Assembly (NCBI RefSeq): GCF_020852195.1
Contig: NZ_JADZBI010000236.1
Location: 1 to 39,354 of the forward strand
From: Hyphomicrobium sp.
GTDB lineage: Bacteria > Pseudomonadota > Alphaproteobacteria > Rhizobiales > Hyphomicrobiaceae
DNA: 39,354 nt
Reading direction: 5' to 3'
Part shown: positions 24,901 through 33,248 of the stretch, piece after piece
Position numbering within the stretch: position 1 is the first letter of the stretch
Layout of the letters: each line of letters opens with the position of its first letter
Made by a program: the position numbers and the translations under genes
Notes under the pieces: generated by a model
Told to the model about the DNA's origin: nothing
What the model saw: only the letters and a program-made list of their open reading frames with translations
Databases searched by the model: none

Positions 24901-26711
24901 AGGCGGGCGGATGCCAGCTCGACGTGACGGTGACGAACACGACGGACAAGCCGTTCTCCGGCCCGGTGACCGTCATCGAGGTCATCTCGAGCCATCGCGG
25001 CAAGATTGCCGCCGGGCTCGACAACAACGCGACGCTCGATGAGCTTCCGACGGCTCCGTGGACCTGTGTCCGCATCGGCCTGCCCTGGCGCTGCACGCAC
25101 AACGCTCTTGATCTGGGGCCAGGAGCCTCGACGGCGCTCACGCTGAAGTTCAAGCCGGGTACGCTCGGTGCCGAGGACCGATTCCTCGGTACGAGCACTG
25201 CGATCGAGGTGCCGGGCGCGGACGGCGCCACCACGTCGGACTTCGTACCGGCGAGCTTCCTCCTGCAGCGGAGCGATGCCGCTGCGTTCGACAAGCAAAA
25301 GAGCCGCGCGGTTGGCGGCGCGCGCGGGCAAGCCTGCGCGAAGCTTCCGCTCAGGCCGCCGGTCGAGCGCCTTGCGGCGCCGCCGCGTCTCAAGATCGAG
25401 AAGAAGGCCGTCTCGGAGTTCTGCGCCGCCGACGGGCCGTGCAGCTTCGAGATCACGGTCACGAACGTCGGTGGCGGCGCCTTCAACGGTCCGCTGTCGA
25501 TCTCGGAGCAGATCGCGAGCAAGCCCGGTGCAGCGTCCGCGGCGGGAAGCGGCCATACAACGACGGCAACATCGTCTCCGGATTGGACGTGCGCCGATAC
25601 GGAAGGGGATGCGGTGTGCGCGTCGCGCGGCAACGTGCAGCTCGCCAAAGGTCAGTCGATCGTGCTTCCGGTCGATGTGACGCCGAAAGGCTTCGCCAAA
25701 GGCGCCGTGCTGGAGAACTGCGCGGCGGTAGATGTCGGCGCGACGGGCGACGGCGCGGCCGGGCGGAGCCTCGTGGAAAACGACAAGGCCTGTGCCTCCG
25801 TCGAGGTCGATCCCTTCAGTCTGCGCGTCATCAAGTCGGGCGCAAACACGTGTGCGGCCGGTGGCGAATGCCAGTTCAGGCTCACTCTTCTCAACGACGG
25901 GACCGTCAATCACAACGCGCCGGTGACGTTCACCGACTCGATGGGTCCGGACGTGCCAAGCATGGAAATCGTGTCGATCGAGCCGAAGCTGCCTTGCGAT
26001 TCACAGCCCGCGCGCATCCCGTTCCAGTGCACCACGCCCGGCCGCTATCCGCTCGCCGTCGGACAGCATGAGAACTACACGATCGTCACGCGCATGCCGA
26101 AGCAGGGCCTTCCGCAGACGATCAAGAACTGCATCGCGCTCTCGAAGCCGTGGCAGCCCGCCCTGGCGGCGGTGTCGGTCTCCGGTCCGCCAAAAGATGC
26201 GGAGCCAGGCAGCTACGAATGCCACGAGGTCGCGGTTGGGGCCGAGGCGCCGACCTGCTTCGGCGGCATGACGCTCACGTCCGACAACCTCTGCCAATGC
26301 GCCGAGGGGACAGCGTGGAACGGCCGGACTTGCGCCGCGGCGCCGACGGAAAAATGTCCGAAGGGTTGGAACGGCACTTATCCCTATTGCTGCCAGCCGG
26401 GGATGGAGTACCGCGAGGGAACCTGCCAGGCGATCGTGGCGATGCCGAAGGTCTGTCCTCCCGACCGCCCCAACGGCACGTATCCGAACTGCTGCCCAAA
26501 GCGGACGTACTACAGCAATGGTTCCTGCAAATACCAGCAAGTCGAAAAGCCGTCATGTCCGCCCGGCACCTATCGCTATCGCGGTCGTTGCAGGACGCGC
26601 CAGGCTCAGCAACCGAGTACAACCGGAACGACGATACAAATCAATCCCGGGGCCTTCTTTTATGACTGCTACGGCAAACCGACCTTTATCGGGAAGAAGT
26701 GCAAATACTGA
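21966..26711 (+). CDS. Giant exported caspase-family (C14) protein with propeller, DUF11-like repeats and Cys-rich tail
   Basis: A 1581-residue protein. A signal peptide (about 1-24, ending VAAA) leads into a caspase p20-like domain (about 25-250): RVALVIGNAAY, His98 in FFYAGHGLQ, Cys149 in FFDACRDNP, and SYSTSPG. The dyad is intact. After a Pro/Thr linker (255-305), residues 305-790 look like a beta-propeller (GLAFDLASRNLYVSDLDTG, GLAAFENRLYYAVGEG, TDILFDAEGRLTIAQRG). A Gly/Pro linker (790-838) precedes four DUF11/Ig-like repeats starting near 840, 965, 1141 and 1285, each with a paired-Cys start (LRIEKKAV, then GCTFEIAVTN). The last 150 residues are Cys-rich with NGTYPxCC repeats. It is transcribed away from the hydrolase-CHAT operon. 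It is probably periplasmic, surface-bound or secreted; substrate and activation are unknown. Confidence 0.88.
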   Translation: MWRVSSILAIVVCVLAHSSPVAAAKRVALVIGNAAYINTPALANPKNDATDFGAAIKTFGFEVIEGFDLDKASMDLKLREFADALEGASVAVFFYAGHGLQVDGTNYLVPIDAKLSKRAALEFEMLSLDSIQRHMESEERTSILFFDACRDNPLARNLAASMGTRSVREGAGLALQDPGAGTLISYSTSPGRTALDGHGRNSPYTAALVQQMLSSGDHLAEMLYEVRNAVLKSTNGEQKPWDLSALTQRFYFKEAAAKPPVVAALPPDAAVPSQPGSPTATDATPPRTSAEPAFPPVEPPVSLSPGLFDNGDMALSGFSGTKLTIDGLKPGVHPIDKTAIDPNGASLRVLDATMLEPKDATVLKPAVKLEIKAGEIGQVFGLAFDRAEKAGGRPNLFAAATSSFGLQIVGPDADGDGVPDRLTAGAPGAVFMEGQFGAKLGGGPGAIWKIDGVNGKASLFANVTLSGAQNSGPGLGGLAFDLASRNLYVSDLDTGMIHRFDLAGTELGRFDHGVDGRKAHKLEPVPDDGKRLDISKPSFKPEDPSTWGFTPVARRIHGLAAFENRLYYAVGEGPEIWSVGIDPIGAFASDPRFELRVGDAKSNAASTKSDAAAEDGLPVTDILFDAEGRLTIAQRGRLRNPFDYTEFAEPDHARVLRYARPKAGYGPKIPEAEEYAIGFGGDYRQGAGGISLAFGRKEDGSVDFGRCEANLVATGDALRDNPSFAPQLKVGGPSIVHGAQVVAAGSVRPANEPPLESAFVDFDGAYDDASLRGQVGDVEVFRDCDASRFPPVVAGGPGVGPGQTGQAAPGPLADLAQPGVDGVGGVGAGPGGGVSPITAGLRIEKKAVGTACSSERGCTFEIAVTNTLSTPINGPIVIDEIVSAGNADLSRAVMSTENEPTWICTRSPPFFCTHPEPIEPGARVPLTVNVKPAATAGEEGELTNCASLHTPPDNRQPPTSAAVAGISVTPTTAVPVCSEAGGCQLDVTVTNTTDKPFSGPVTVIEVISSHRGKIAAGLDNNATLDELPTAPWTCVRIGLPWRCTHNALDLGPGASTALTLKFKPGTLGAEDRFLGTSTAIEVPGADGATTSDFVPASFLLQRSDAAAFDKQKSRAVGGARGQACAKLPLRPPVERLAAPPRLKIEKKAVSEFCAADGPCSFEITVTNVGGGAFNGPLSISEQIASKPGAASAAGSGHTTTATSSPDWTCADTEGDAVCASRGNVQLAKGQSIVLPVDVTPKGFAKGAVLENCAAVDVGATGDGAAGRSLVENDKACASVEVDPFSLRVIKSGANTCAAGGECQFRLTLLNDGTVNHNAPVTFTDSMGPDVPSMEIVSIEPKLPCDSQPARIPFQCTTPGRYPLAVGQHENYTIVTRMPKQGLPQTIKNCIALSKPWQPALAAVSVSGPPKDAEPGSYECHEVAVGAEAPTCFGGMTLTSDNLCQCAEGTAWNGRTCAAAPTEKCPKGWNGTYPYCCQPGMEYREGTCQAIVAMPKVCPPDRPNGTYPNCCPKRTYYSNGSCKYQQVEKPSCPPGTYRYRGRCRTRQAQQPSTTGTTIQINPGAFFYDCYGKPTFIGKKCKY

Positions 26712-26793
26712 ACGATAGGACACGCCGGGAGAGGAAACTGAATCGAGCGGAACGGATGACCGATCCGCTTAACTGAAGATGCAGGAGGTCAGC

Positions 26794-27423
26794 GTGAATA
26801 AAGGGCATTCATGCAATCGACATAGTATGGGTTTGACAGGCATGGCGGGTCGGTTGTTCGCGATCGCGCTGTTGTGCTTCCTGGGCATGAGCGTGAGCAT
26901 TGACCGTGCTGCGGCGCAAAGCCGTACGGCGCGCGCCATCGGTGCGGGTATCGCCGGCGCGCTCATCCTCAACGAGCTTTCTAAGGGAAGCGGGAAGCGG
27001 AAATCGGCAACATCGCGCCGGTCGAAGCGCAGTGTGGCGACACGCGCCAGCAAGCCCTCCAAACCGTCGAAGCAACAGGCGCGCAAGAAGAAGACCTATG
27101 ACAGTGACGAGGGCGTGGTCGCGGCGAAGAGCGACACGTCCGAGAGCGGTATGGTCAACCAGAACATCACGACCGGCAGTACGGCTTCGGTTCAGGGTGC
27201 GTCGGCGCTCATCTCCTCGCCCGACGAGATCAAGGCCGCCCAGCAGCATCTGAGGTTCATGGGCTACGACATCGCGCAGGAGACCGGCACGGTGGACGCG
27301 AAGACGAAGTCTGCCGTCATGCAGTTTCAGGATTCGATCGGTGCTCCTGTGACCGGCGATCTCACGATCGACCAGCTTCAGATGCTGTTCGTGAAAGTCG
27401 CGAGCAAAAGGGAAGGCTCGTAG
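26794..27423 (+). CDS. Exported peptidoglycan-binding domain protein
   Basis: A 209-residue protein. GTG 26794 is the preferred start because AGGAGG lies five bases upstream; the in-frame ATG at 26779 has no ribosome site. Residues 1-42 form a signal peptide (GRLFAIALLCFLGMSVSI then AAAQ). A glycine/alanine helix (AIGAGIAGALILNEL) and a very basic Lys/Arg/Ser stretch (about 62-102) follow. The C-terminus is a peptidoglycan-binding domain of the PG_binding_1 type (AAQQHLRFMGYDIAQETGTVDAKTKSAVMQFQ, in part, about 147-180). No catalytic domain is attached. It follows the caspase gene by 82 bases and may share its transcript, perhaps anchoring the system to the cell wall. That role is inferred from position. 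Confidence 0.8.
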   Translation: MNKGHSCNRHSMGLTGMAGRLFAIALLCFLGMSVSIDRAAAQSRTARAIGAGIAGALILNELSKGSGKRKSATSRRSKRSVATRASKPSKPSKQQARKKKTYDSDEGVVAAKSDTSESGMVNQNITTGSTASVQGASALISSPDEIKAAQQHLRFMGYDIAQETGTVDAKTKSAVMQFQDSIGAPVTGDLTIDQLQMLFVKVASKREGS

Positions 27424-27540
27424 CTGATCGGACTGCTGTGTCTCGGAACGTCGTGCCTGTCGGCAGTGTCGGGCCACTGTGCTCGACACAACGACGGCTC
27501 CTCGCGGCCGCCGACGACACGGATAAGCCGAGAGCGTCGG

Positions 27541-28860
27541 TCAGGAGCCTTTCGATGCAAAGCGGTCATTCATCCAAAGTGCAATGACCGTGCAGACGGC
27601 GCCGGACAACAGGTAGGCGCCGGCAGAAATCAGTCCGAAGTGGGTGGATAACAGCAAGGCGGCGAGAGGAGCGAAGCCGGCTCCAAAGAGCCAGGCGAGG
27701 TCTGTGGTGATGGCAGACCCGGTATAGCGATATTCCTTCGAGAAGCCTGAGGCCACAGCGCCGGAGGACTGTCCGAACGACAGCCCCAGTAGTACGAAGC
27801 CCAGGATCATGAACACGGCCTCGCCTACGGAGCCGGCGTCGAGAAGCTGAGGGGCGAAGCCGCTGAACGCGGCAATGGCGAGCGCCGATCCCATCAGCAG
27901 CGGCCGCCGTCCGATCCGGTCCGCAATCACGCCCGACGCGAAGATCGCCGCGAGGCCGAAAAAGGCGGCGATGGCCTCGATGACCAGGAAGCGTGCGATG
28001 CCTTCCGAGGTGAACAGGAACACCCACGACAACGGGAACACCGTCACCATGTGGAACAGGGCGAAGCTCGCAAGCGGCGCGAAGGCGCCGGTCAGCACAT
28101 TGCCGCCCTCCGCCTGCAGCGTTTCGCGCACGCGCGCTGGTTGCAGATCGCGGTTCTCGAACAGTTCGCTGTATTCCGACGTCGAGACGATGCGAAGGCG
28201 GGCGAAGAGCGCTACGACGTTGATTGCGAATGCCACGAAGAATGGATAACGCCATCCCCAGTCGAAGAAATCCTGGGCCGACAGATTGCCGACGAAGAAT
28301 GCGAACAGGGCGCTCGCGACGATGAGGCCCGCCGGGGCGCCGAGTTGCGGGATCATCGCATACCAGCCCCGGTTCTTTTCGGGTGCGTTGAGGGTCAGGA
28401 GCGAGGCGAGGCCGTCCCACGTGCCGCCGAGGGCGATGCCCTGGCAGATGCGGGCGGCGGCCAGAAGCCAGATCGCGGCAGCCCCGATGCTCTCGTAACC
28501 GGGCAGGAAGGCGATGGCGACGGTTGCCGTGCCGAGCATGAACAGCGCGATCGTCATCTTCACGCCTTTGCCGTAGGCGCGGTCCACCGCCATGAAGATC
28601 GCCGTGCCGAAGGGGCGGGCGATGAAGGCCAGCGCGAAGATGGCGAAGGAGTAGAGGGTTCCTGTCAGCGCATCGGCCTCAGGGAAGAGCAGCTTCGGAA
28701 AGACGATGACCGAGGCGATGGCATAGACGAAGAAGTCGAAGTACTCGGATGTGCGACCGATGAACACACCGACCGCGATCTCGCCGGGGGCCACCTCGCT
28801 GTGGCGTGCCTCGGGACCAACCCCGCCGTGTCCCGCCATCGATGCCGAAGATTGAGCCAT
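27541..28860 (-). CDS. MFS transporter, metabolite:H+ symporter (MHS) type
   Basis: A 439-residue inner-membrane transporter with about twelve helices. The first helix motif (GRTSEYFDFFVYAIASVIVFPKLLFP, in part) and FIARPFGTAIFMAVDRAYGKG match the MHS group of sugar-porter-like MFS proteins, such as the ShiA/ProP relatives. RICQGIALGGTWDG and IADRIGRRPLLMG are further MFS signatures in helix 5 and the central loop. ATG 28860 is chosen because family proteins begin near here; an ATG at 28917 would add 19 Arg/Pro-rich residues. The substrate, probably an organic acid or zwitterion, cannot be told. It diverges from cyoA across a region with a 21-bp palindrome. Confidence 0.87.
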   Translation of the reverse strand: MAQSSASMAGHGGVGPEARHSEVAPGEIAVGVFIGRTSEYFDFFVYAIASVIVFPKLLFPEADALTGTLYSFAIFALAFIARPFGTAIFMAVDRAYGKGVKMTIALFMLGTATVAIAFLPGYESIGAAAIWLLAAARICQGIALGGTWDGLASLLTLNAPEKNRGWYAMIPQLGAPAGLIVASALFAFFVGNLSAQDFFDWGWRYPFFVAFAINVVALFARLRIVSTSEYSELFENRDLQPARVRETLQAEGGNVLTGAFAPLASFALFHMVTVFPLSWVFLFTSEGIARFLVIEAIAAFFGLAAIFASGVIADRIGRRPLLMGSALAIAAFSGFAPQLLDAGSVGEAVFMILGFVLLGLSFGQSSGAVASGFSKEYRYTGSAITTDLAWLFGAGFAPLAALLLSTHFGLISAGAYLLSGAVCTVIALWMNDRFASKGS

Positions 28861-28948
28861 GATCGCATCCGAATGAGGTTTCGCTCGCGGCTCGGGTCTC
28901 GCCGGTTCGTGCCGCATTGCCGTCCTATGCGTGCGCGGCCGATTGCGG

Positions 28949-28969
28949 CATTGGGCAAATTGTCCAATG
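28949..28969. promoter_or_regulatory. 21-bp near-perfect palindrome between MFS and cyo genes
   Basis: CATTGG-g-CAA-a-TTG-t-CCAATG: nine of ten base pairs match around a central A. It lies 64 bases before cyoA and 89 before the MFS gene, so one dimeric regulator could control both divergent units. It is not an Fnr box (TTGAT-N4-ATCAA). Confidence 0.5.
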
Positions 28970-29032
28970 GGCCGCGCGCGCTTCAAGAGGTAGCGCTGCG
29001 TCTGAGCCGCTTCGTATCCACGGACCGCTATC

Positions 29033-30199
29033 ATGAGCCGCTTTCGACTGCTGGCGCTAGCGCCACTTACCCTGATGCTCGGGGGGTGCGACTTCGTCGT
29101 TCTCAATCCTGCCGGCGACATTGCCGTGCAGCAGCGCGACCTCGTCGTCATCTCGACCGTTCTGATGCTGCTCATCATCGTTCCGGTGATGGCGCTTACG
29201 GTTTTCTTCGCCTGGAAGTACCGCGAAGCCAACGAGCCGGCGGATTACGATCCAGATTGGAATCATTCCACCTATCTCGAGCTGGTGATCTGGGCGGCGC
29301 CGCTTCTGATCATCATCTGTCTCGGTGCGGTCACCTGGATGTGGACCCACCTGCTCGATCCCTACCGATCGCTCGACAGAGTGACGCACGAGCAGCCGGT
29401 CGCGGCGGAGGTCAAGCCGCTCGAGGTCGAGGTGGTGGCGCTCGATTGGAAGTGGCTGTTCATCTATCCCGAGCACGGCATCGCGACCGTCAACGAGATG
29501 GCGGCGCCGGTGGACAGACCGATCCGCTTCCGCCTCACCGCCACGTCGGTCATGAATGCCTTCTATGTACCCGCGCTCGCCGGAATGATCTACGCCATGC
29601 CTGGCATGGAGACAACGCTGCACGGCGTGATCAACAAGTCCGGCACCTATACCGGCTTCTCGGCCAACTACAGCGGCGACGGCTTCTCAGGCATGCGCTT
29701 CGCTTTCCACGGGCTCGACGAGGGCGGCTTCGAAAAGTGGCTCGCGGCGGTGAGGGTCGAGGGCGGTGCGCTCGATCGCGCGACCTATCTGGAGCTGGCC
29801 AAGCCGAGCGAGAATGAGCCCGTGCGCCGTTACGCCACCGTCGAGCCGCAACTCTTCCGGCTGATCCGCGACCGCTGTGCCGAGCCCGGCAAGATGTGCA
29901 TGGACGAGATGATGGCCATCGATGCCAGCGGTGGCCTGGGGCTGGCCGGCATCAACCTGCTGCAGCCGCCGGACGACAAGGGCGCCGCGGCGCGTAGCGC
30001 CCTGTTCGGACCGAAAGCGACGGCGGTTACCGGGATCTGCACGACCGAGGAAGCCATGGCGGCCCGGCAAACGACATCGGCACCTCGTCCGGCTGACCGC
30101 CAGCCGCTGCTTGGCGCCGGGCTGCCGCGTCCTCCGTTCACGTCTTTCACATCTCCCAAGATCGACGCGAGCCTGCTGCGCTCGCTTTCCGGCACCTGA
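29033..30199 (+). CDS. cyoA: Cytochrome bo3 ubiquinol oxidase subunit II
   Basis: Subunit II of the proton-pumping quinol oxidase. The 388-residue product starts with a lipoprotein signal, lipobox LGGC with Cys19 as the probable lipid site. Two membrane helices follow (VVISTVLMLLIIVPVMALTVFFAW and YLELVIWAAPLLIIICLGAVTW, each in part) with the characteristic WKYREANEPADYDPDW between them, then a periplasmic cupredoxin domain (WKWLFIYPEHGIATVNE, MPGMETTLHGVINKSGTYTGFSANYSG). As expected for quinol oxidases, the CuA cysteine pair is absent. It exceeds E. coli CyoA by some 70 residues, because of a Pro/Ala-rich tail after the cupredoxin domain. It is the first gene of cyoABCD-SURF1. Confidence 0.95.
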   Translation: MSRFRLLALAPLTLMLGGCDFVVLNPAGDIAVQQRDLVVISTVLMLLIIVPVMALTVFFAWKYREANEPADYDPDWNHSTYLELVIWAAPLLIIICLGAVTWMWTHLLDPYRSLDRVTHEQPVAAEVKPLEVEVVALDWKWLFIYPEHGIATVNEMAAPVDRPIRFRLTATSVMNAFYVPALAGMIYAMPGMETTLHGVINKSGTYTGFSANYSGDGFSGMRFAFHGLDEGGFEKWLAAVRVEGGALDRATYLELAKPSENEPVRRYATVEPQLFRLIRDRCAEPGKMCMDEMMAIDASGGLGLAGINLLQPPDDKGAAARSALFGPKATAVTGICTTEEAMAARQTTSAPRPADRQPLLGAGLPRPPFTSFTSPKIDASLLRSLSGT

Positions 30200-30208
30200 G
30201 CGGACCCG

Positions 30209-32221
30209 ATGTTCGAGAATATTGATCTGACCAAGCTGATCTTCGGCCGGCTGACCTGGGACGCGATCCCGATTCACGAGCCCATTCTCGTCGGTACCTT
30301 CGCGGTCGTGGCGCTGGGCGGGCTCATGCTCGTAGGTGCCGTCACTCGCTATGGGCTGTGGGGCTACCTGTGGCGCGAGTGGTTCACGACCGTCGACCAC
30401 AAGCGCATCGGCATCATGTACATGATCCTCGGCGTCGTGATGCTGCTGCGTGGCTTCGCCGATGCCATCATGATGCGCATCCAGCAGGCGATGGCCTTCA
30501 ACGGTTCGGAGGGCTATCTCAACGCTCACCACTACGACCAGATCTTCACCGCCCATGGCGTGATCATGATCTTCTTCGTGGCGATGCCGCTGGTCACCGG
30601 CCTCATGAACTACATCGTGCCGCTGCAGATCGGCGCGCGCGACGTGTCGTTCCCGTTCCTCAACAACTTCAGCTTCTGGATGACCACCGGCGGCGCCGTG
30701 CTCTTGATGATGTCGCTGTTCCTCGGCGAGTTCGCGCGCACGGGCTGGCTCGCCTATCCGCCGCTTTCGGGGGCGGAGCACAGTCCGGGCGTCGGCGTGG
30801 ACTATTACATATGGTCGTTGCAGGTGGCGGGCGTCGGCACGACGCTCTCCGGCATCAATCTCATCTGCACCATCGTCAAGATGCGTGCGCCCGGCATGAC
30901 CATGATGAAAATGCCGGTGTTCGTCTGGACCTCGCTCTGCACCAACGTGCTGATCGTCGCGACGTTCCCAGTGCTGACCGCGACGCTGGTGCTGCTTTCG
31001 CTCGACCGCTACGTGGGCACGAACTTCTTCACCAGCGACCTCGGCGGCAATCCGATGATGTACGTGAACCTCATCTGGATCTGGGGTCATCCGGAAGTCT
31101 ACATCCTGATCCTGCCCGTGTTCGGCATCTTCTCGGAGATCGCGGCGACCTTCTCGGGCAAGCGGCTGTTCGGCTACACGTCGATGGTCTACGCCACGGT
31201 CGTCATCACCATCCTCTCCTATCTGGTGTGGCTGCACCATTTCTTCACGATGGGATCCGGCGCCAGCGTCAACTCGTTCTTCGGCATCACGACAATGATC
31301 ATCTCGATCCCGACCGGTGCCAAGGTCTTCAACTGGCTGTTCACGATGTATCGCGGGCGCATCCGCTTCGAGCTGCCGATGATGTGGACGGTGGCGTTCA
31401 TGCTCACCTTCGTGATCGGTGGCATGACGGGCGTGCTGCTGGCGGTGCCGCCGGCCGACTTCGTGCTGCACAACTCCCTGTTCCTCGTTGCGCACTTCCA
31501 CAACGTGATCATCGGCGGCGTGGTGTACGGCCTCTTCGCCGGCATGATCTACTGGTTCCCGAAGGCGTTCGGATTCAGGCTCGACCCGTTCTGGGGCAAG
31601 GTGTCGTTCTGGGGCTGGGTGCTCGGCTTTTACTTCGCCTTCATGCCGCTCTACGTGCTCGGTCTGATGGGCGTGACACGACGGTTGCGGGTGTTCGACG
31701 ATCCGTCGCTGCAGATATGGTTCCTCATCGCGGGCTTCGGGGCCTTCCTGATCCTCGTGGGTATTGTCGCCTTCCTGATCCAGATCGTGGTCAGCATCGC
31801 GCGGCGCGAGCAGCTCCGCGATACGACCGGCGATCCGTGGAACGGGCGAACGCTGGAATGGGCAACCTCTTCGCCGCCGCCCGACTACAATTTCGCCTTC
31901 ACGCCCGTCGTGCACGACAACGACGCCTGGTGGGACATGAAGCGGCGCGGATACCGGCGCCCGCTCGAAGGCTTCAAGCCGATCCATATGCCGAGCAATA
32001 CGGGGACAGGCGTCATTCTGGCGGGGCTCAGCGTCGTGCTGTCGTTCGGGCTCATCTGGTACATGTGGTGGCTCGCGGCCCTGAGCTTCGTCGCCATCAT
32101 CGGCGTCGCGATCGCCCATACCTTCAACTACGACCACGGCTTCTACATCGCCGAGAACGAGGTTGTGGGCACGGAGACCGAGCGAACGAAGCTCTTGGCC
32201 GCAAGCGGGGTGAACGCATGA
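30209..32221 (+). CDS. cyoB: Cytochrome bo3 ubiquinol oxidase subunit I
   Basis: The 670-residue catalytic subunit holding low-spin heme, the high-spin heme-CuB centre and the proton channels. The signature stretches are all present: [10 protein letters not shown] and [17 protein letters not shown] (heme ligand His116 region and quinol-site Arg81/Asp85), [17 protein letters not shown] (CuB His and cross-linked Tyr), LHHFFTMG (two CuB His) and [17 protein letters not shown] (heme His pair). Length matches E. coli CyoB closely. It starts nine bases after cyoA and overlaps cyoC by ATGA. Confidence 0.97.
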   Translation: MFENIDLTKLIFGRLTWDAIPIHEPILVGTFAVVALGGLMLVGAVTRYGLWGYLWREWFTTVDHKRIGIMYMILGVVMLLRGFADAIMMRIQQAMAFNGSEGYLNAHHYDQIFTAHGVIMIFFVAMPLVTGLMNYIVPLQIGARDVSFPFLNNFSFWMTTGGAVLLMMSLFLGEFARTGWLAYPPLSGAEHSPGVGVDYYIWSLQVAGVGTTLSGINLICTIVKMRAPGMTMMKMPVFVWTSLCTNVLIVATFPVLTATLVLLSLDRYVGTNFFTSDLGGNPMMYVNLIWIWGHPEVYILILPVFGIFSEIAATFSGKRLFGYTSMVYATVVITILSYLVWLHHFFTMGSGASVNSFFGITTMIISIPTGAKVFNWLFTMYRGRIRFELPMMWTVAFMLTFVIGGMTGVLLAVPPADFVLHNSLFLVAHFHNVIIGGVVYGLFAGMIYWFPKAFGFRLDPFWGKVSFWGWVLGFYFAFMPLYVLGLMGVTRRLRVFDDPSLQIWFLIAGFGAFLILVGIVAFLIQIVVSIARREQLRDTTGDPWNGRTLEWATSSPPPDYNFAFTPVVHDNDAWWDMKRRGYRRPLEGFKPIHMPSNTGTGVILAGLSVVLSFGLIWYMWWLAALSFVAIIGVAIAHTFNYDHGFYIAENEVVGTETERTKLLAASGVNA

Positions 32222-32853
32222 CGACGCTCGCTCGCGACGCCAACACGGGGGATGAAGCTCCGGTCTTCTACGTCAAGGACGAGCACGCCCATCCCGAAGG
32301 CTCGAGCACTATGCTCGGATTCTGGATCTACCTGATGAGCGACTGTCTCATCTTCGCGGTGCTGTTCGCGATCTACGGTGTGCTGGGCGGAAGCTACGCG
32401 GCCGGCCCGGCGCCGAAGGACCTGTTCGACCTGGGGCTCGTGGCGGTCAACACGGCAATGCTGCTGCTCTCGTCGCTGACCTTCGGTTTCGCGATGCTCG
32501 AGATGATGAAGTCCAACGTGCGCGGGACGCTCTTCTGGCTCGTCGTGACCGCCGTGTTCGGCCTCGCCTTTCTCGGGATCGAGCTCTACGAGTTCGCGCA
32601 CCTCATTCACATCGGCGCCACGCCACAGCGCAGCGCCTTTCTGTCGGCCTTCTTCACGCTGGTCGGTACGCATGGCCTGCACGTAACGTTCGGTATCGTC
32701 TGGCTGGCCACGCTCTGGGTGCAAATGCGGCGTCACGGGCTCATCGAGGCCAACAGGCGCCGGCTGATGTGCCTCAGCATGTTCTGGCATTTCCTCGATG
32801 TGATCTGGATTGGCGTGTTCACGTTCGTCTATCTGATGGGAGTCCTGCGATGA
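32218..32853 (+). CDS. cyoC: Cytochrome bo3 ubiquinol oxidase subunit III
   Basis: A 211-residue subunit III with five membrane helices. Family stretches include [58 protein letters not shown] and [21 protein letters not shown]. It stabilises the oxidase core and has no redox cofactor. ATG 32218 overlaps the cyoB stop and its own stop overlaps the cyoD start (TGATG), so the subunits are probably made in fixed ratio. Confidence 0.95.
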   Translation: MTTLARDANTGDEAPVFYVKDEHAHPEGSSTMLGFWIYLMSDCLIFAVLFAIYGVLGGSYAAGPAPKDLFDLGLVAVNTAMLLLSSLTFGFAMLEMMKSNVRGTLFWLVVTAVFGLAFLGIELYEFAHLIHIGATPQRSAFLSAFFTLVGTHGLHVTFGIVWLATLWVQMRRHGLIEANRRRLMCLSMFWHFLDVIWIGVFTFVYLMGVLR

Positions 32854-33248
32854 GCGCACCCAACGCCGGAGCGCATACCGCGCACGCCGAGGCCGGCCAT
32901 GACCACCACCCTGCGGAGGGGCACGCGCACGGTTCGCTCCGCGGCTATCTGATCGGGTTCGCGCTTTCGGTCTTTCTGACCGCGGTTCCGTTCTGGCTGG
33001 TGATGGGCGAGGTTCTGGAGAGCAAGCAGCTTACGGCCTTCGTCATCATGGCGTTCGCCATGGTTCAGATCGTCGTGCACATCGTCTTCTTCCTGCACAT
33101 GACCTCCAGTGCCGAGGAGGGGTGGAGCATGATGGCTCTGATCTTCACGCTGATCATCATCGTTATCGCGATGGCCGGTTCGCTGTGGGTCATGCATCAC
33201 CTCAACACGAACACTATGCCCTTCCACGACATGCGGCAGATGCTATGA
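32850..33248 (+). CDS. cyoD: Cytochrome bo3 ubiquinol oxidase subunit IV
   Basis: A 132-residue subunit IV with a His-rich N-terminus (seven His between residues 9 and 27) and three membrane helices (LIGFALSVFLTAVPFWLVM; FVIMAFAMVQIVVHIVFFLHM in part; MALIFTLIIIVIAMAGSLWVM in part). The FVIMAFAMVQ and FFLHM pieces are typical of CyoD. It assists CuB insertion and assembly of the oxidase. It overlaps cyoC and SURF1 by one to four bases. Confidence 0.93.
   Translation: MSAPNAGAHTAHAEAGHDHHPAEGHAHGSLRGYLIGFALSVFLTAVPFWLVMGEVLESKQLTAFVIMAFAMVQIVVHIVFFLHMTSSAEEGWSMMALIFTLIIIVIAMAGSLWVMHHLNTNTMPFHDMRQML

Noticed and set aside
21981-25913. Long minus-strand open frames opposite the caspase gene (21981-24176 and 24408-25913)
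   Set aside because: The sense frame has a signal peptide, caspase motifs and repeats; the antisense translations are Arg-rich with no motif.
29687-32137. 816-codon minus-strand open frame opposite cyoA/cyoB
   Set aside because: Very His/Asp/Glu/Arg-rich translation typical of the antisense of a membrane protein gene; cyoB on the plus strand is certain.
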